From Viscum album (lineage: Eukaryota; Streptophyta; Magnoliopsida; Santalales; Viscaceae), in NCBI GenBank assembly GCA_963277665.1, contig OY728136.1, positions 1,975,874,576-1,975,938,575 on the forward strand: a DNA stretch of 64,000 nucleotides, read 5' to 3'. The notes beneath the pieces are model-generated. The model did not search any database. It saw nothing but the letters and a program-made list of their open reading frames with translations, and was not told the DNA's origin. Positions 1-13,822 of the stretch are shown one piece after another. The position numbers were made by a program, and so were the translations under genes. The first letter of the stretch is position 1. Every line of letters starts with the position of its first letter.

Positions 1-179
1 TAAATTTACCACGCCTTACTAAGAGATAACGAGAAATATTCTGAATATATTCAAATACCATAATCATTCTTACACGAACCCAAGGTCCCTCCAGCATAAG
101 TGGAATTTGATACTCATGAACCAAATAAATTTAATAATGTTAAATCAGTTCCAACACTAATAGTTAAATAAAAATGCAA

Positions 180-1260
180 AAAAATAGAATCCAATGGGGA
201 AAATAATAGTGAAGATGATATAAAAATTGTTGATGAGGCTATAAAATAATGTCCTTGGGCATGTTTTCAATAAGAACATCTCAATTTTCCTCTACCATGA
301 TATTTCTAGAAGGTAAATATTTTTAGAAGGATAATGTTCCACAAGAGGAATTCAATAAAAATCTCTCAAATGATGAATGTGATAATGAGGATATTGTAAA
401 ATAGGTTAAACTAAATTCTGCGGATGTTATAGGAAAAAATGATCATTAATATGTTAATGAGTATGATGATAGAATAGAACATTTTTTTTGATGGAGAGGA
501 ATAATCTCATATAATTGAGAAGTAAATCTCTAAGGTAGGGGAAGGAATGAAATTGGATTTTTAGATTCCCCATAATATTTTAATCGAAGAGAAAATAATA
601 ATGTTTTTGGTAAATCCATGAAAAATGAGTATGAGAAAATTGATGTTACCTCACCATGAAATGTTTCTATTTTAACATAATTATCTTCAATAGGTGAAGA
701 TTTTGTGGTCCAATACTTGAAGATTCTTGTAAATCTATTATATTCGTTCTATTCATTGACCCAAGGTGTTAGCAGATTCAATAATTAGTTAATTAGAAGA
801 CAAAAATATGCAATCCTTTTTATAAATAAATTCATAAATCTTGAATCTTAGTTCAGTAACATCGTGAAAAATATGATGCTCATAGAAATTCATGAAAATA
901 GATAATCAAATGGTTTAAATCAATCATTGATGATCTCTAGATCATTTAAGCCTTCAGTGACTCTGTCAATGAATAATTTGATAGGACTTATGGGAAACTC
1001 TAGAATTTAATAACATTATTTTACGAGAAGATAATGTAAGAGAAGGTTATCCATAAGCAATAATATAATGAAATGAATGGAAAACAGAACTCAATTGATA
1101 TCAATCTAAAAAGGATGAATGAAACCAGTTAAGAGTTGGACAAAAACATAAAACTCGAGAAGATTCGATTTAGCATAAAGATGAAATTGTCACGTCTCAA
1201 AAATACAGTATAAAAAACCGTCAGATAAAAAATAAGTATTGAGAAGTGTTTCTCATGATT
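180..1260 (+). pseudogene. Decayed acid-rich reading frame near the 3' end of a copia-type element
   Basis: A plus-strand frame can be followed in pieces despite many stops. It has Asp/Glu/Asn-rich stretches around 190-240 and 330-400 and a charged Lys/Gln/Arg-rich stretch around 1090-1240. Most interrupting stops are TAA or TAG where Gln would be expected, which fits decay of CAA/CAG by C-to-T change. It lies just 5' of polypurine tracts and an LTR. Sirevirus-type copia elements often carry an extra 3' (envelope-like) frame in this position, so that is one possible identity, but no diagnostic motif was recognised. The minus-strand open frame at 1129-1353 is its antisense shadow. A chance acid-rich frame cannot be excluded. 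Confidence 0.3.
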
Positions 1261-1483
1261 TATCATGAAGATAACTAAGAGTGGAAGAATCTGAAATAAA
1301 CACTGAGAAAGATAATTCCAGAAATGAAGAATAATGAATATTAATTTTTCCAAACCTGATATTTTTTTGCTATTTTTTTCATCTTTTGTTTATCTAATGA
1401 AATAATTTCCTTAAATTTTTTTATCTTGTATGTTTCCTTACATTTATGGTACAATATATAACATCTCATCAGTTTTTGAATAT

Positions 1484-1791
1484 AAGAAATGGGGGGAAAG
1501 AATTTTTAAAAATAATTTTAAATTAAGTGGGGTTAGTTATGAAAGGGGAAGATTTTAAAATTATTAAATCCATAAGTAAATGGTGAATCCCTTCATTAAG
1601 AAAGACAAAAAAACTTACAGATAGAAATACGATCCATAGAGGGATTTCATAACCTTGAGTGATTTAATCGTATTATGTATGGGTCATAAAGAAAAATTGA
1701 GATATGTATTTATTTTTACTTTAAAAATTAGATCCTTAGATATTTGTATTATTTTATGAAATGTTGATTGATCTTTCTAGAAAGGGGAAGA
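1484..1791 (+). other. Cluster of polypurine tracts upstream of an LTR
   Basis: Three G-rich purine runs occur in otherwise AT-rich DNA: about 1484-1500 (six G in a row), 1541-1552 and 1779-1791. The last ends directly before a TGTTGAGTC start at 1792, the position expected for the plus-strand priming site of an LTR retrotransposon. Repeated polypurine tracts are known in Sirevirus-type copia elements. Assignment is by position and composition only. Confidence 0.5.
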
Positions 1792-3013
1792 TGTTGAGTC
1801 AGAAGTTTTCTTATGAATTCTCCATTCATTAATGTTTTAAAAATCACTAACCCATCTTTATTTAAATAGTTTCTAATTCCTTAAGGATGATGATATTATA
1901 GAACATGGTATACCTTAACTTATGTCTTCAATGGCTTAACTAATATTTTAATTAAAATTTACAACCAGTTACCTTATATAAAAATTTCATTATATTAAAT
2001 GAGATCATTATTTTAAATCATATTTCTATAGAATAGTGAATTTTATCTCTTCTAAAATCAAACTCAAATTTTCTCATTAATCAGACAATGATTTATTATG
2101 AAATCTGACACTGATATCCGCATAAATTAGGCACACATTTCCACAAAAATCAAACCTTAACTTCCTCTATAATATGACTCTAATTTCCTAAGAAATTAGA
2201 ATCTGATTTCTTCTAATATCCAACTCTTATATCTTCAAAATACAAACATATCTTTTTTATATTTCTATAATATGATTATTATTTTTCTTATAATTATTCA
2301 TTTTCTATAATTTAACATTTTATTTTATTAAATAAAAATTTTCAAAATGTTTCTCGTATTGTGTTATAGAAAAATTTCAATGATTCTCATAGTTTATTAT
2401 CTAAAATATTGTTTTCATAGCTTTTACAAAATAACCATTGTATGAATTCCACTAGTATAGGTCCCTCAAAAATTTCAAAAAAAAGACCATTGGAGGGGAA
2501 TTTGACCATTGGAGATAAAACCTATAAATACAAAATCATTTCAATGTGATTGATTCTGTGAACTTTTGGGAGGATTTACACTCTCTTAGTGATTTCCATG
2601 TTTTATTCAGGGAATATACTTGAAGAGTTTTAGTTGTGAATAACTTGTTCTATATACATTAATCCTCAACAAGATTAGTTTTCCTTGTCAAATTCTAATT
2701 GTTGCTTTATACTATTGAGGTATTTCATATATAAGGAAGAGAAAGCAGCCGATTACCTATTTAATTGTGGGCTTCCATGTTTAGGCATGATTGAGGTGTG
2801 GATCACCTTACAGATCAAGGGATTTCAGGGATGGCAGGACAGATTTCAATCATCGTAATGAGGGCATACCCTAATGTTGGTATGAAAAAATTTCATGATC
2901 ATATAAATCAAGGGGCCTTTATCCATGGTTGTTGGATACCCTTATATCTAGTTTAAAAGTCTTCATTACAATTGTATTACTTGTTTTACCATTATTTATT
3001 TTATTCCAGTACA
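1792..3013 (+). repeat. Probable Ty1/copia-type 3' LTR
   Basis: The region begins with TG directly after a polypurine tract and can end at a CA near 3013, giving about 1.2 kb. Inside it are a close direct repeat of GACCATTGGAG (2485-2495 and 2504-2514) and a TATA box TATAAAT at 2523-2529, a promoter-like arrangement common in plant copia LTRs. CATTGG in place of an expected CGTTGG is consistent with CpG decay. The 5' LTR would lie outside the window to the left. No primer binding site follows 3013, as expected for a 3' LTR. The right edge is the least certain part. Confidence 0.5.
2523..2529 (+). promoter_or_regulatory. TATA box of the LTR promoter
   Basis: TATAAAT lies about 30 bases downstream of the paired GACCATTGGAG motifs, within the probable LTR. 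It is the best promoter candidate in the first 8 kb; transcription would run rightward. In this AT-rich background TATA strings are common, so confidence rests on the adjacent repeated motif and the LTR context. Confidence 0.4.
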
Positions 3014-6000
3014 TTTTTTGATAAAGATATGAAGTGTAAAATTATTTCACTTTCATCATTTTATTATCCATGATTAAAGGTTCTATATTCTTTAAGGGAG
3101 AATCTTATATAAGTATACATGTGTGCTTATTTCATTACATTATATTTATAATTAGACATTGGGCCCTTTATAACTCTTTGTTAGAGATAGTTGAGAATTT
3201 TGTGAATGTTATTTGTTTATCTTTGTTTAACAATGATTCTTTACTGTTAAAATGAATGTTTTTAAACATACAATTCCCCTCATCTTTTCAATGAAAATAT
3301 GTATCTTGTATTTCAATACTACACATGAATTCTTCCTTATTATTTGTCAATGATTTAATGTTCCATTCATAAAAATATAACATCAGTATACATTGGAATG
3401 TTGATAGATAGTTCTTCAAACAATTCATGAATTTAATAATTGTATGGGTTGAAGCATAAATGACGTGTTAGAACATTTATTTGATTTTTTTGGAATCCTC
3501 AAATGTCGATAGCATGAAATACATGGTTTTCATTTATAATCATCCACTATTATAGATTTTTGTGAGTATACTTTATAATATATTGTTTTTCCGTTTTTAT
3601 AGTATTTAGTATTATATAATATGTGTTTAATAGTATACTACTTTCTTGATATGTGAATATATTTTTCTTCCCCCATAGTAGATATAATAGCCGAAAATAT
3701 ATGTTTTATTCCTTACCATCGCTCTCCACTAAAGGATTGTTCAATACATTTTTTATATTTTGAAAACACAAAAAATCAAATAATACAATGTTTTTCAATA
3801 TATATTTCATAATTTATTTCATAATATTTATATTAAAAATTATAAATGATTTATTTGTTATATTAAATAATTTTAATGATATTAAATCCAAATAGATGAT
3901 TTTATAATATATTAATCGGTTCCAAATAATAACATCTTCTATTATTTATTTGTTCAAATAAAAAATATAATTATCATTCTTAAAATTTATATATATTGGG
4001 ATGATTTATTTATTTTATTAATTTATAAATTCCAATTTTTTAAAATAATATAATTAATACTTTAATGTTGTTACCTAATTTAATGTTTAAAAATTATAAA
4101 TTTTGACATATCTATTTGAATTTTGAATGACATTTTCAAAATTCATGTTTAAGAGATAACCAAAAAAGTAATATGATACTATAACACTAATTTAACATAT
4201 TTTTATAAAGACTATTGTTATTATTTAATAAATAATGCAAATATTTTTTATTATAAATTCATTATATTATAATATTTTTTTAAATAGTTATATCATTATG
4301 TGATAATTTTGAACTTTTATAATAATTTAAATTTTTAACCCTTTTGGAGATAGTTTAATAATGTTTTGTAGGTATTATTTAATAGAAACGGTGACATGTT
4401 CAAAAGACATATATAAGTGATACTTTATTGATTACTTCCATCAATGTGAAAAAACCTAACATTTAATGTGACGAACCAATAAGTGATCTTATGAAATAAA
4501 ATTAATATTTAATGGATTGTATATCATGTAACCTAATCGTTATTACTACTATTATTACTTCTAAAGAATTGATGAAATGTATTGATCAACTAGTCAATAT
4601 CCAATGAATATTATTTATTAGTCTTCTATAAGTTTATTTATCTTGTTTTTTCAGTCATATAATTATATATATCATTTCCACATATACACTAATTTTCAAT
4701 TTCCCCTCAAACATTATGTTATGAATCCGAGAGTAAATTTTTATGACCATTATAGTTATAGATCCCACTTTCTATAGTTGAATATTAAGGGTTGTTATTA
4801 CCCACCGAAAATTAAAGTGTATTGGTCAGTCATCCATCCGAAAAAGTTTGTTTTAATTCAGTAATGGTTCCTATATTAAATCACATAGTTAATAACACAT
4901 CTATCATGGAATAAATATGGATAAGAGTAGAGTATTTCTACTATTTTCTGAATTACAATAAAAACAGCATTTATTATTTATAATTTCCACTAAATCATAA
5001 CTCTAATCATATAGTTTATCTTTATCTTTGATAATTAATTTCAAAAATTAATCTCTCTTTAATATGTTTAATTTATTCTATACACCCCTCCACCCAAAAC
5101 AACATGTGTAACCATCTACGACGGAATAGTGATTCCTTAGGAACCAAACAAGGATGTAGCTATATATAACAAAACTATGTTATTATGTATGGTTCATGTT
5201 AGTTTAGGGTTCATGAATGGAATTACCAACACAAAACCTCGAGCTTGTAATGGTTGTGGGTGTGTTAAAAATGTTGAATCACTACCTTTTGGGTAATACA
5301 TTCACATTATACATAGATCAAATTGGATTGATGTATATTTTATAGCAATGTGATCTTAATTTTAGGAAGCATTTATATAAGATGGAATTTCTATCCTTTT
5401 ATCTTGATCATTCACGTTTACATAAAAATTGAAATATGGTAGTAAAAATGTTTCTTTAAATCACATAGGAATGTAGTTCAATACATTATGGTTTTTTTGA
5501 AACTCATTAGAATATTTCAATAAGTATATATAAATATATATATGTTACTGATCTAGTTTATTATATAGTGTTTTCAAGTATCCAAGAGAACTGAACATTG
5601 GTAAAAAGAGTAAGGGGTGGCTGTATTTTAAATTCAGGTGTTTTTGTTATGAGGTATTTCATTAATTGTGGAGAGAACACTGGATAATAGTTTGAACAAT
5701 AATTTATTAAATTATAATAGACTATTCACATGGTTTCCCCCTCATTGGTTAAGGTGGAATTGTTAAAATTAATTCACCAGTATAATTGGGGGTTTCACCC
5801 ATATTCTAACTATTTTAATGAGTAAATAAAATGATATTTTTAGTAGTTTATTTCGATGAAATTATTAGTGTCATGTGAATGAATAATCATCACTGAAATG
5901 GATTGTGAATTAGGGTTAAAAATGTTTTACACTTTTTTAATAGTTGATCTTATTTCAGTAAATCAATTATCTTTCAAACTCAATTTGTAAATAATGTAAA

Positions 6001-7432
6001 TGATTTTCAAAATGGATTATAGTGAGGTATATTCCCTAATGTGTCTAGATATAACCATTTTGTATGTTGGTCATCATCATAAACATAGAATATTTTTTTA
6101 TTATCGAAGTCATCTGAGGGAAATAGAATGACATTAAACCATTTATAATATTAGTAAGAATCTAATTTTGAAACAACTAACATTCTAAAATAGATATTTG
6201 AAAATTAAATATCATAATAAAACATTGTTATATAACGAAATATCAATTCAACAATGTGTTTTTTGATTCTAATATTTTTATTTTCTTACATTCAAATATC
6301 CTCTAACAGTCTAAATAAAAAAAGATTCACACTCACAAAATATATTCCCAACTATGATAATATTATAAATAACATAAATACATTTATTAAATGTCTCAGA
6401 TATTATAAAATTTATTTAATATATATAATCATTTTAGGTTTCATATATGTTTTTTTGAAAAAAATATATGGACTCAACCGCTATTCAATCAATAATTTTA
6501 TATTTAATCAAAAATTATTTTTCTAACATTCATGGATATAAATTCATGTGTTTAATTTTATATAATTTGACTATAATTAATACATAAAAATAACAAGACC
6601 TATTGAAGACATACAATTAGTATCAATTTTACTATTAACACATGAGTTTTAATATATAACACATTTTATTTTCACAATAAATATTTTCTATTATTTAATT
6701 TGGTTCTTATTTTGGTTAATTTTCCTTAAAATCTATTAGAAAGATTGTAAAATGGGAGATATGAAAAATAAATATCATTAAGGGAGGTAAAAATAAAGAT
6801 AAAAGTAATTAATATATTTAAAAAACCCTGAGATTATAAAAGATAGTTTCCATTCACAAATTATAAACAATGTTCTCATAGTAAACATATACTTAGAAAA
6901 GAAATTACCATTAAATTGAAACGTTATTCAAAAAAAAAATTAAAAGATAACATAAATAGAAAATAAAATTCATGATTTTTTATAATGCATGGGAACCTAA
7001 GAACATTGTCATGTTAATAACATACCTTTAACCATAAAAGTGCATAATATTTTATTTAAAAAAAATCATTAGTTTATTTTTATATAAAATTCTTTCCCTG
7101 ATAATTAAATAATAAGAATAAATAAATAATATAGGCTATATTGGATATATTATTCATAGAAAAATTACAATAACTCATATAAGTTGAATAACCAATTCAT
7201 TTTATTTCAAACATTAATCTCTATAGATATTTTTACGCAATACATTAATGAACATTACTTTGCTTACACATCATCATGAGCTATATAGGGATCACCCATT
7301 ATCATTAAAAATATAAAATTAATGTAACATGAATGTAACAAATAAAATATTTAATTTGAATAATTAATATAATAATATTATACTTTTGAATGATAAGTGA
7401 AACATTTTTGGATATTGATATATTCCATTACA
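3014..7432. other. Anonymous AT-rich DNA, no gene recognised
   Basis: No coding family, RNA gene or paired repeat was recognised. Open frames at 3070-3255 and 6254-6526 are rich in Ile, Phe, Leu, Tyr and Asn, as expected from translating AT-rich noncoding DNA, and show no motif. Slightly less AT-rich patches occur near 5,090-5,290 and 5,590-5,800, but no reading frame could be followed through them. Decayed retroelement DNA is the likely content by context. Confidence 0.5.
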
Positions 7433-7690
7433 TTAAGGTATAATTTTCAGAACTAAAATTATCATTACAAAGAGAATGACAATTATTATTTTTTGAAAAA
7501 AATCAATATTATAAATGATATAGAGAATAAATAAAATGTAGTGGAAATAATATATTTTTATGTCATATTTATTAATGTAGAACATTATCTTTTCCATTTG
7601 TAAGGGAAGTCTGATCATTCCGTACAAATTTGTAAAATGTTTCCATTTGAAAACCATTGAACAAAACTATAAATGGACATAAAATTTCTG
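7433..7690 (-). pseudogene. Ty1/copia reverse transcriptase remnant
   Basis: On the minus strand a 74-residue open frame starting at 7657 reads like the middle of copia reverse transcriptase. It has an LYG-x4-P segment near residues 12-19, where copia enzymes have their conserved LYGLKQ-P block. About 40 residues later comes a hydrophobic ILFVMIILVL segment, where the catalytic YVDD block belongs. The two catalytic aspartates are absent; a three-base deletion plus substitutions would explain it, so the enzyme is dead. Flanking DNA on both sides could not be followed in frame. The neighbour to the right is the LTR-like repeat at 8,340. Confidence 0.5.
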
Positions 7691-8335
7691 CTTTAATTAT
7701 TTATTTTCCATAAAAACACATAGAAAAATTTAATTATAGAATCAGTATTTTGAAAAAAAAAATATCTAAAATAATTCTGTTAAAATATTTAGAATGAGGT
7801 TTTTATGTTAATGCATCTCTTGTGTTGAGTCCAACATTTTATGTAAGTTCATTATCTTCTAGAATAATAATATTATATCAATAATTTACATTATAAAAAA
7901 TATTGTTTTTATATTATTCATTTAATTTATTTTTAACATGATATATTTAATTATGTAATTAATTAAGATCAAGTCAGGTGTTTTTTGAAATTTGTCTAAT
8001 ACGTTAAAAATTAAATCTCTAGGCCGAAAATGGTATGACTGATCATTGTAAAATAATATATAGAATAATATTACTTAAATAATATTCCTTTCAAAAATTA
8101 TATTATACGTTTAACACCAATCAAGAAATATTTTTAGGAAAAATGATGAATATTACAATTACTGAGATAGTATACCGCACATATAAATGAGAAATGTTAT
8201 TATTTTTCAATGAGATTGTTGGAAGGAAAGTATAAGTCAATTTGTCATAAAAAATGAGGATTATATCATAAATATCATATTTTTACTTTAAATACAATAA
8301 TATTAGTAATCTTATTAATGTGGTCAAAATAAATT
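7691..8335. other. AT-rich DNA between copia remnant and LTR-like repeat
   Basis: No motif was recognised. By position it may hold the upstream part of the copia remnant, but no integrase or gag signal could be read. Confidence 0.4.
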
Positions 8336-8339
8336 AATC

Positions 8340-9250
8340 ACATCACCTCTTGTAGATGTTAATCCATACCTTTGCACAAACGATGTTATCATTTTTCAAT
8401 GGGTGAAAATGTATGATTATAGTTTAAATCATATCATCTATGAATGATAATTAATTTATTAATATCTTATATATATATGTATATATATATATATATTAAA
8501 TCCATCATTACAACCATCATCGAGAGGTGGTTATGTAAAATTAATTACATCAATTTGTGGGGTGGTTGTCCCCTGTACACAGAAATGATTGTTTTGATTC
8601 CCATTTTATAGAAGAATGATATTAAAATATAATATATCATTAAAATAAAAAATATATGTGTGTCTAAAATATATTTTTTTTAGTTCAACACGTTGAATCA
8701 AAATCAATGTTTTTATGAAATGAAATAAAACAAAAATACTCACATAATAACTATACATAATCGTCAAACAACCATTTTAAATTTTTAAATTAATTCATCG
8801 TAATATGGATTAACGATCAAAATGGGGCTACAATGATATGGGTGGTAGGTATTACAGTTATTTTAATAAGCATTATTTAATAAAAAATTCAACTTATGTG
8901 TGTAGAGGTTTGGATATTCGGTGTTCTTTTGTAATTTGGAGAGTAGATACACATTGATTTTTTAAAAGATTAAAATATAGGTCAGTATTACTCCTGCTAA
9001 ATGATTCTAGAATTATTAATTAATTTATATTATATAATATATGGTTTAAATATGGCTAATATATATTATTTATTCATGTTTTAAGTCATTTCAACAATTA
9101 TCACATAAGTTTATCCCCTAGTAAACATGTTTTAGCCTTAACCATTTAGATATTGTTTTTCAGTTTTTACTATTAATTATTCCCAAAAATTAAGTTGTCA
9201 TTATTACTTAATATAAATTATATAAATTAATAGTTTACACTATTTTTTTA
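8340..9250 (-). repeat. LTR-like repeat family R, copy 1
   Basis: This segment is diverged but colinear with 30,100-31,060 and 39,560-40,880. Its part from 8,620 also matches 13,930-14,450. Shared landmarks include a GAGAGGTGGT block (8,521 here, 30,288 in copy 3) followed about 90 bases later by a CATTTTATAGA / AATTTGATAGA block, and a GGTATTACAG-type block near 8,850. All copies have the same orientation. It adjoins gypsy integrase remnants on its right, which suits a 3' LTR of a minus-strand element. It contains an (AT)n tract at 8467-8496. Whether it belongs to the gypsy or the copia family is unresolved. Confidence 0.5.
8467..8496. repeat. (AT)n microsatellite with one interruption
   Basis: About 30 bases of alternating AT broken by a single G, inside LTR-like repeat copy 1. 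The matching place in copy 3 (near 30,250) has only a short ATATATA. Confidence 0.75.
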
Positions 9251-11014
9251 TCAAATTAAATTCAGAAATTTTATAAAATTTTATTTATATTTAACCCTAA
9301 AAACTGCAAGAGATTTTTTTTGAAAAAACTATTTTGTATATAATAATATGTTTAGAATAATTTCATTAATAATGTTCATTATAAATTACATAATGGAATA
9401 TTTAATAATAAAATGGATATAAATTAAATTTAATACTATTAAAAAATATTATTTTAAATTTTAAATACTTGAAAATTATATATAGTGTCTAATAAAAATG
9501 AATACTTTTAACTATTCTTTTAATAAACAAGCATTTTAGAAAATTATCACAAATTTCATCCGATGATAATTTTGGGAAAAAAATTAAAAATTAATGTTCA
9601 TTTTTTAGAATCAAAATTCTATAATTTGAAAAATATTCATTTAAAAAAACCATGTAATTAAAGAAAAACAATTTGGTTAAAAATAATGTGCATTCATTTT
9701 GAATATGAAATTAAAAAATATTATTTGACTGAATATAACACTATAAAATATAATTAGTGAATCATAATAAGACATTATTATTAATTATAATGAAAATAAC
9801 TAGGTTATACATTTCATTTCCCTTTTTTTAAATTTCTTCATGATAATTTAATTCACTATTTAAATAAGTGGGCATATCATTTCGTTATATAATTTTAGGG
9901 ATCCAAGATGCATTACTAGTAATATGGTCTTACATAAATCTTTGAAATAGTTAATCAAATTATGAAATAAAAACTAATCTATACAGATATGAATTAGAGG
10001 AGGTTGTTCATTATATTAATGGTTTTCTTCCAACAAAACTACTTCTTGACTCAAAATATGAGATTCATTAATGATGTGTTTAAAAAAAATGAAACTTGTA
10101 ATAATTCATGTATACAGTGAAATCTAAGTGTGAATGTCTCTAGATAAGAAATTAATCCAACATTATCATTGATTTCATATGGCCAATTAAACCATTTATG
10201 TATAATCTATTTTTTACCACAAAACAGAATATTTTTACAAGGTAAATATTTAAGAATAACATGATCGCATACCTCTATTAAATGGTATTTCATCCAGTAA
10301 TATATATAATTATTTTCCTATATTGATCTCTAATTATATGTTAATAAATCATTTAAACATACTTAATAATTTCATCAACCAAATTTTTTTCTATGAAAAT
10401 TAATTTTCCAAATTCATCTTAAAAATTTGGAGTCTCACACATGTTTCTATAAAATTCATCCAAAGGATCCAACAATATAGTAGAATAAAAATTATTATTT
10501 TAATAAATTAAAAATCATAAAATATTTAGATCCCAAATAAATAGTCAATCCATTGAACAGTAATGAATCATATATTTGAAATATTGAATTATTCACTTAG
10601 ATTATCTATTCGATTTTGGTTTAATAGATGTATGAAAACATAATTCAATACGCAACTAATTTTTATTTACCTTAAAAATAATTAAAGTATATTTGATATC
10701 ATGGTATGAAAAAATATACACATAATATCTATGAAATTTTACTATATCATTGATATAAATTTATGAGGGAAAAACTAAATACATAGTTTCTGTAATTGGG
10801 TGGAAATGGGTAGATTTTATTCTTTGATTAATAATAACAAAAATTAAATTTTAACATTGAGTTGTATTAATAAATCCAATCATGATATCCATGGATATAC
10901 TCTCCCATTTCAACTAAAAAATTATCAATCGAAAAATCGTCCCCTTTAATAATTTTCATTCTTCTTTAACCTATTGAAAATTAAAATATTTCATGGTAAA
11001 AAATAATATCTCAT

Positions 11015-11102
11015 TTACTTCCACCCACCACTAATAATCTAGATGGTATTTTTATATATTAATACATATTGGATGAATGGAAAATAGGCAATGATGAGCC
11101 TC
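11015..11102 (-). pseudogene. Gypsy integrase zinc-finger remnant, copy A
   Basis: The minus-strand frame from 11,102 reads EAHHC, then SIHP seven residues on, then a WW pair about 18 residues later. This is the spacing of the conserved zinc-binding region in front of the gypsy integrase core. In-frame stops occur at two positions. The same block is better preserved in copy B at 15,819-16,070. Confidence 0.65.
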
Positions 11103-12079
11103 ACTGAAGAATTATCTCCCCAACTACGAATCTCATGTCACACATATTTCTTTTCAAAATATGATATCACATTCATCATCAAAAATTAAACTATGGGAAA
11201 TTAAATTTCGTAATATATTATAACTTTTCCTATAAAACATAAACCTCTTTATATGATTTCATAATTATTTTTTGTAGAGACTATTTTACTATCAACTTAA
11301 AAAAATAGAGGACATTATTTAATGCATAACTTCTAGGACAAAATTCATCAAATCACAAACCATAGAATTATATTACAAATGTACCATTGTTAATGTATAA
11401 TTATATTTACCACTCAATGAATCAAGTATGTTTTTAAATTTTATTGATATGTAATGAATATTCTAATAAGAAACCTTAATATGTTACATCCATATTCTCT
11501 TCCTCTTGTTCAACTATTTTTTAGTGATCAAATACAATATTTTTTTGAGCATTTTATATTTCACACATTACTCGATTAATTGATTCCTCTAAATTTTTAA
11601 ATCAATAACGAAAAAAATAATTCAAAATCTATATAGTAAAATATATATGTTCAGGATTAATTTTATAAGAAGAATATCAAATAACCTAAGCATTTAGAAT
11701 TATAAATAAACCAACACCATTCATTGAGGAATTATTGATGATGAAAAATTCACCTTTTATAGAAAAAATGGATGGTGATAAAGAATCTTTCTAAAAAAAT
11801 TTCAGTTCAGGAAAATATTAATAAAACATTTTAATCAATATTAATTTATCTCCTTTTTTGTTATCGTCGTCACTGGGAAAGATAACTGAGTATATTTCAA
11901 AAAATAACTACTTATAATTACCCACTAATATAAGAAAACATTGATTGTCTCTAACATTTATAGATATTTTACTTTATTTATCATCTTTTTTTAGAATTCT
12001 TATAATTGATACATTATTATTATACTATATTGCTATGTTTAATATATATATTTGAAACAAAAGTCACACATACTAAATT

Positions 12080-12500
12080 TTCGATATAATTTTTCCCATT
12101 TGAGGATCAGAATGTAATTATTTGGTGATTTTTATAATCCTTATAAATTTTATAATATAACAATATATTATAAGTAAAAACACAATAAACATATATAAAT
12201 TCTCTTCGTAAATTATATTCCAATGTTCAATGAATAAAATTTGTTTATTAGTCAAATCCTAGATAATAACTGAAATCTTATAATTCTCACATCAAGCCTA
12301 AAACACAGTCTTTAAAAAATAGCATCCCATAACACCATCAATGAATGATACATGATCAATTAAAAAATACCCCTACATAGGATCAAATAAATTATTGATA
12401 TGAGAAAATAGATATTTTTTCACAAAAATGATGTTATTCATGTCTTATAATCCATAAAGATTATCATTTGACCTAAATTTTTTAAACAAATTATTATTAT
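12080..12500 (-). pseudogene. Gypsy reverse transcriptase remnant, copy A
   Basis: This is colinear with the copy B reverse transcriptase at 16,894-17,289. The region around 12,430-12,500 can be laid codon by codon against the block leading into the CIDY-RALN motif of gypsy reverse transcriptase, although many codons are now stops. Unlike copy B, it continues without interruption into the upstream coding region at 12,500-12,960, which gives the pre-insertion reference for the nested element. Confidence 0.55.
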
Positions 12501-13679
12501 GCCATGTCGAAGTTCTTGGGAGAATTATTAAATTATTCAAGAAACACTTTGAATTAAATTTTCAATTCTAAGAGTTCTAATGGATATATTATATATAGGG
12601 ATTTATAAAAATTATAATAGAATTAGGGAATAATAAAAAAATTATTTTTTCAATTCAGTATAATAAAATAAAACAAAGAAATATATAAATCAATATATTA
12701 ATTATATACAGGTATATCACTAATTTGGAGTGCCTCTCTCTTATCGAAATATATGCAAGATAAATTTCATTTTCATCATTTAAATTTTATTCATATTCTT
12801 GATATGTTATCGAAAGTATGATTTCATTATTGTATATAATTTCAAAATCATTATAAAAAAACTATTGCACATAAATATATCTTTTCATGGAAAACAATAA
12901 TAAAATTAATGCTCAAAAAATATTATACTCTACAAGGGGATATACAAAAAGGTATGTAGGTATATCCTTTCAATATAAAACAAAAATAATATTCTTAAAA
13001 TTAATTTTTAAATTAATACTTCCCCACTGAGTTTTTACAGAATAGTCTGGTATTATTAATTAGTGTATGATGTCCAATTTTCTATAAAATTTATTGGAAA
13101 TAAAAGACTATATTGAAGTCAAATTAACCAATTAATTATAAAAATATATATAACAATGTCATTTTCCAAATAACACATCATTGGGTGGTATAAAATCAAC
13201 TAATGTAGCTAGAAAGGGATTATCCACAATATTATTTTTGTAATCATGATAATTTCCATTCATCATAAAAATATTTTGTGAAGTAATAAATTTAATAACT
13301 ATTTCAATAATATTACATAATATTAATATAATATATTAATTATTTTTTTGATAATAATATTTTAGTCATTACATTTTTTTTGAAAAATTGCACATTGGAA
13401 TCATTTTCTATATATAATAATTGGTAGTATGTTTATATTTTTTCCACACTTATCACTAGTTAGACACTTTATTTTCTAAAATTATTGTTTATTTTATGTA
13501 TTTTTATCATTTACCTTACCTTTAGATCACTTTTCCTTCATGTCGTCATTGAATACATGTTCATTGACAAACACAATTTCTACCTTCCCATCACATTGAA
13601 AAAATTTATATTTACTTCTGAATTTATAGGAAGCTAGTACCCTATGAAAACTGTGATTCAATCTTATGTAAAATCTTAT

Positions 13680-13822
13680 TATTTTAGTATGATGGTCGAT
13701 GATATAGTTTGGTTCTTAACAAGATGATCTGGTGAAGTTGTATTCATACATGGAAGCTAAATCACCCTTCATCTTCCTCAATTCAAGGAATTGTTCTCCC
13801 ATACATTTCTGATCATCCTTAG
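13680..13822 (-). pseudogene. Gypsy gag domain remnant, copy A
   Basis: On the minus strand from about 13,822 the frame reads GEQFLELRKMKGDL and then an EYNFTR segment. This matches the part of the retrotransposon gag domain where the conserved EFL-LRQG and AEY--F blocks sit. It is homologous to 29,100-29,183. Upstream gag sequence is missing because the copy ends at the tandem junction about 100 bases to the right. Confidence 0.6.

Noticed and set aside
6254..6526. Plus-strand 90-residue open frame as a membrane protein gene
   Set aside because: Composition (Ile, Tyr, Asn, Phe) is what AT-rich noncoding DNA gives. No motif and no conserved partner was seen.
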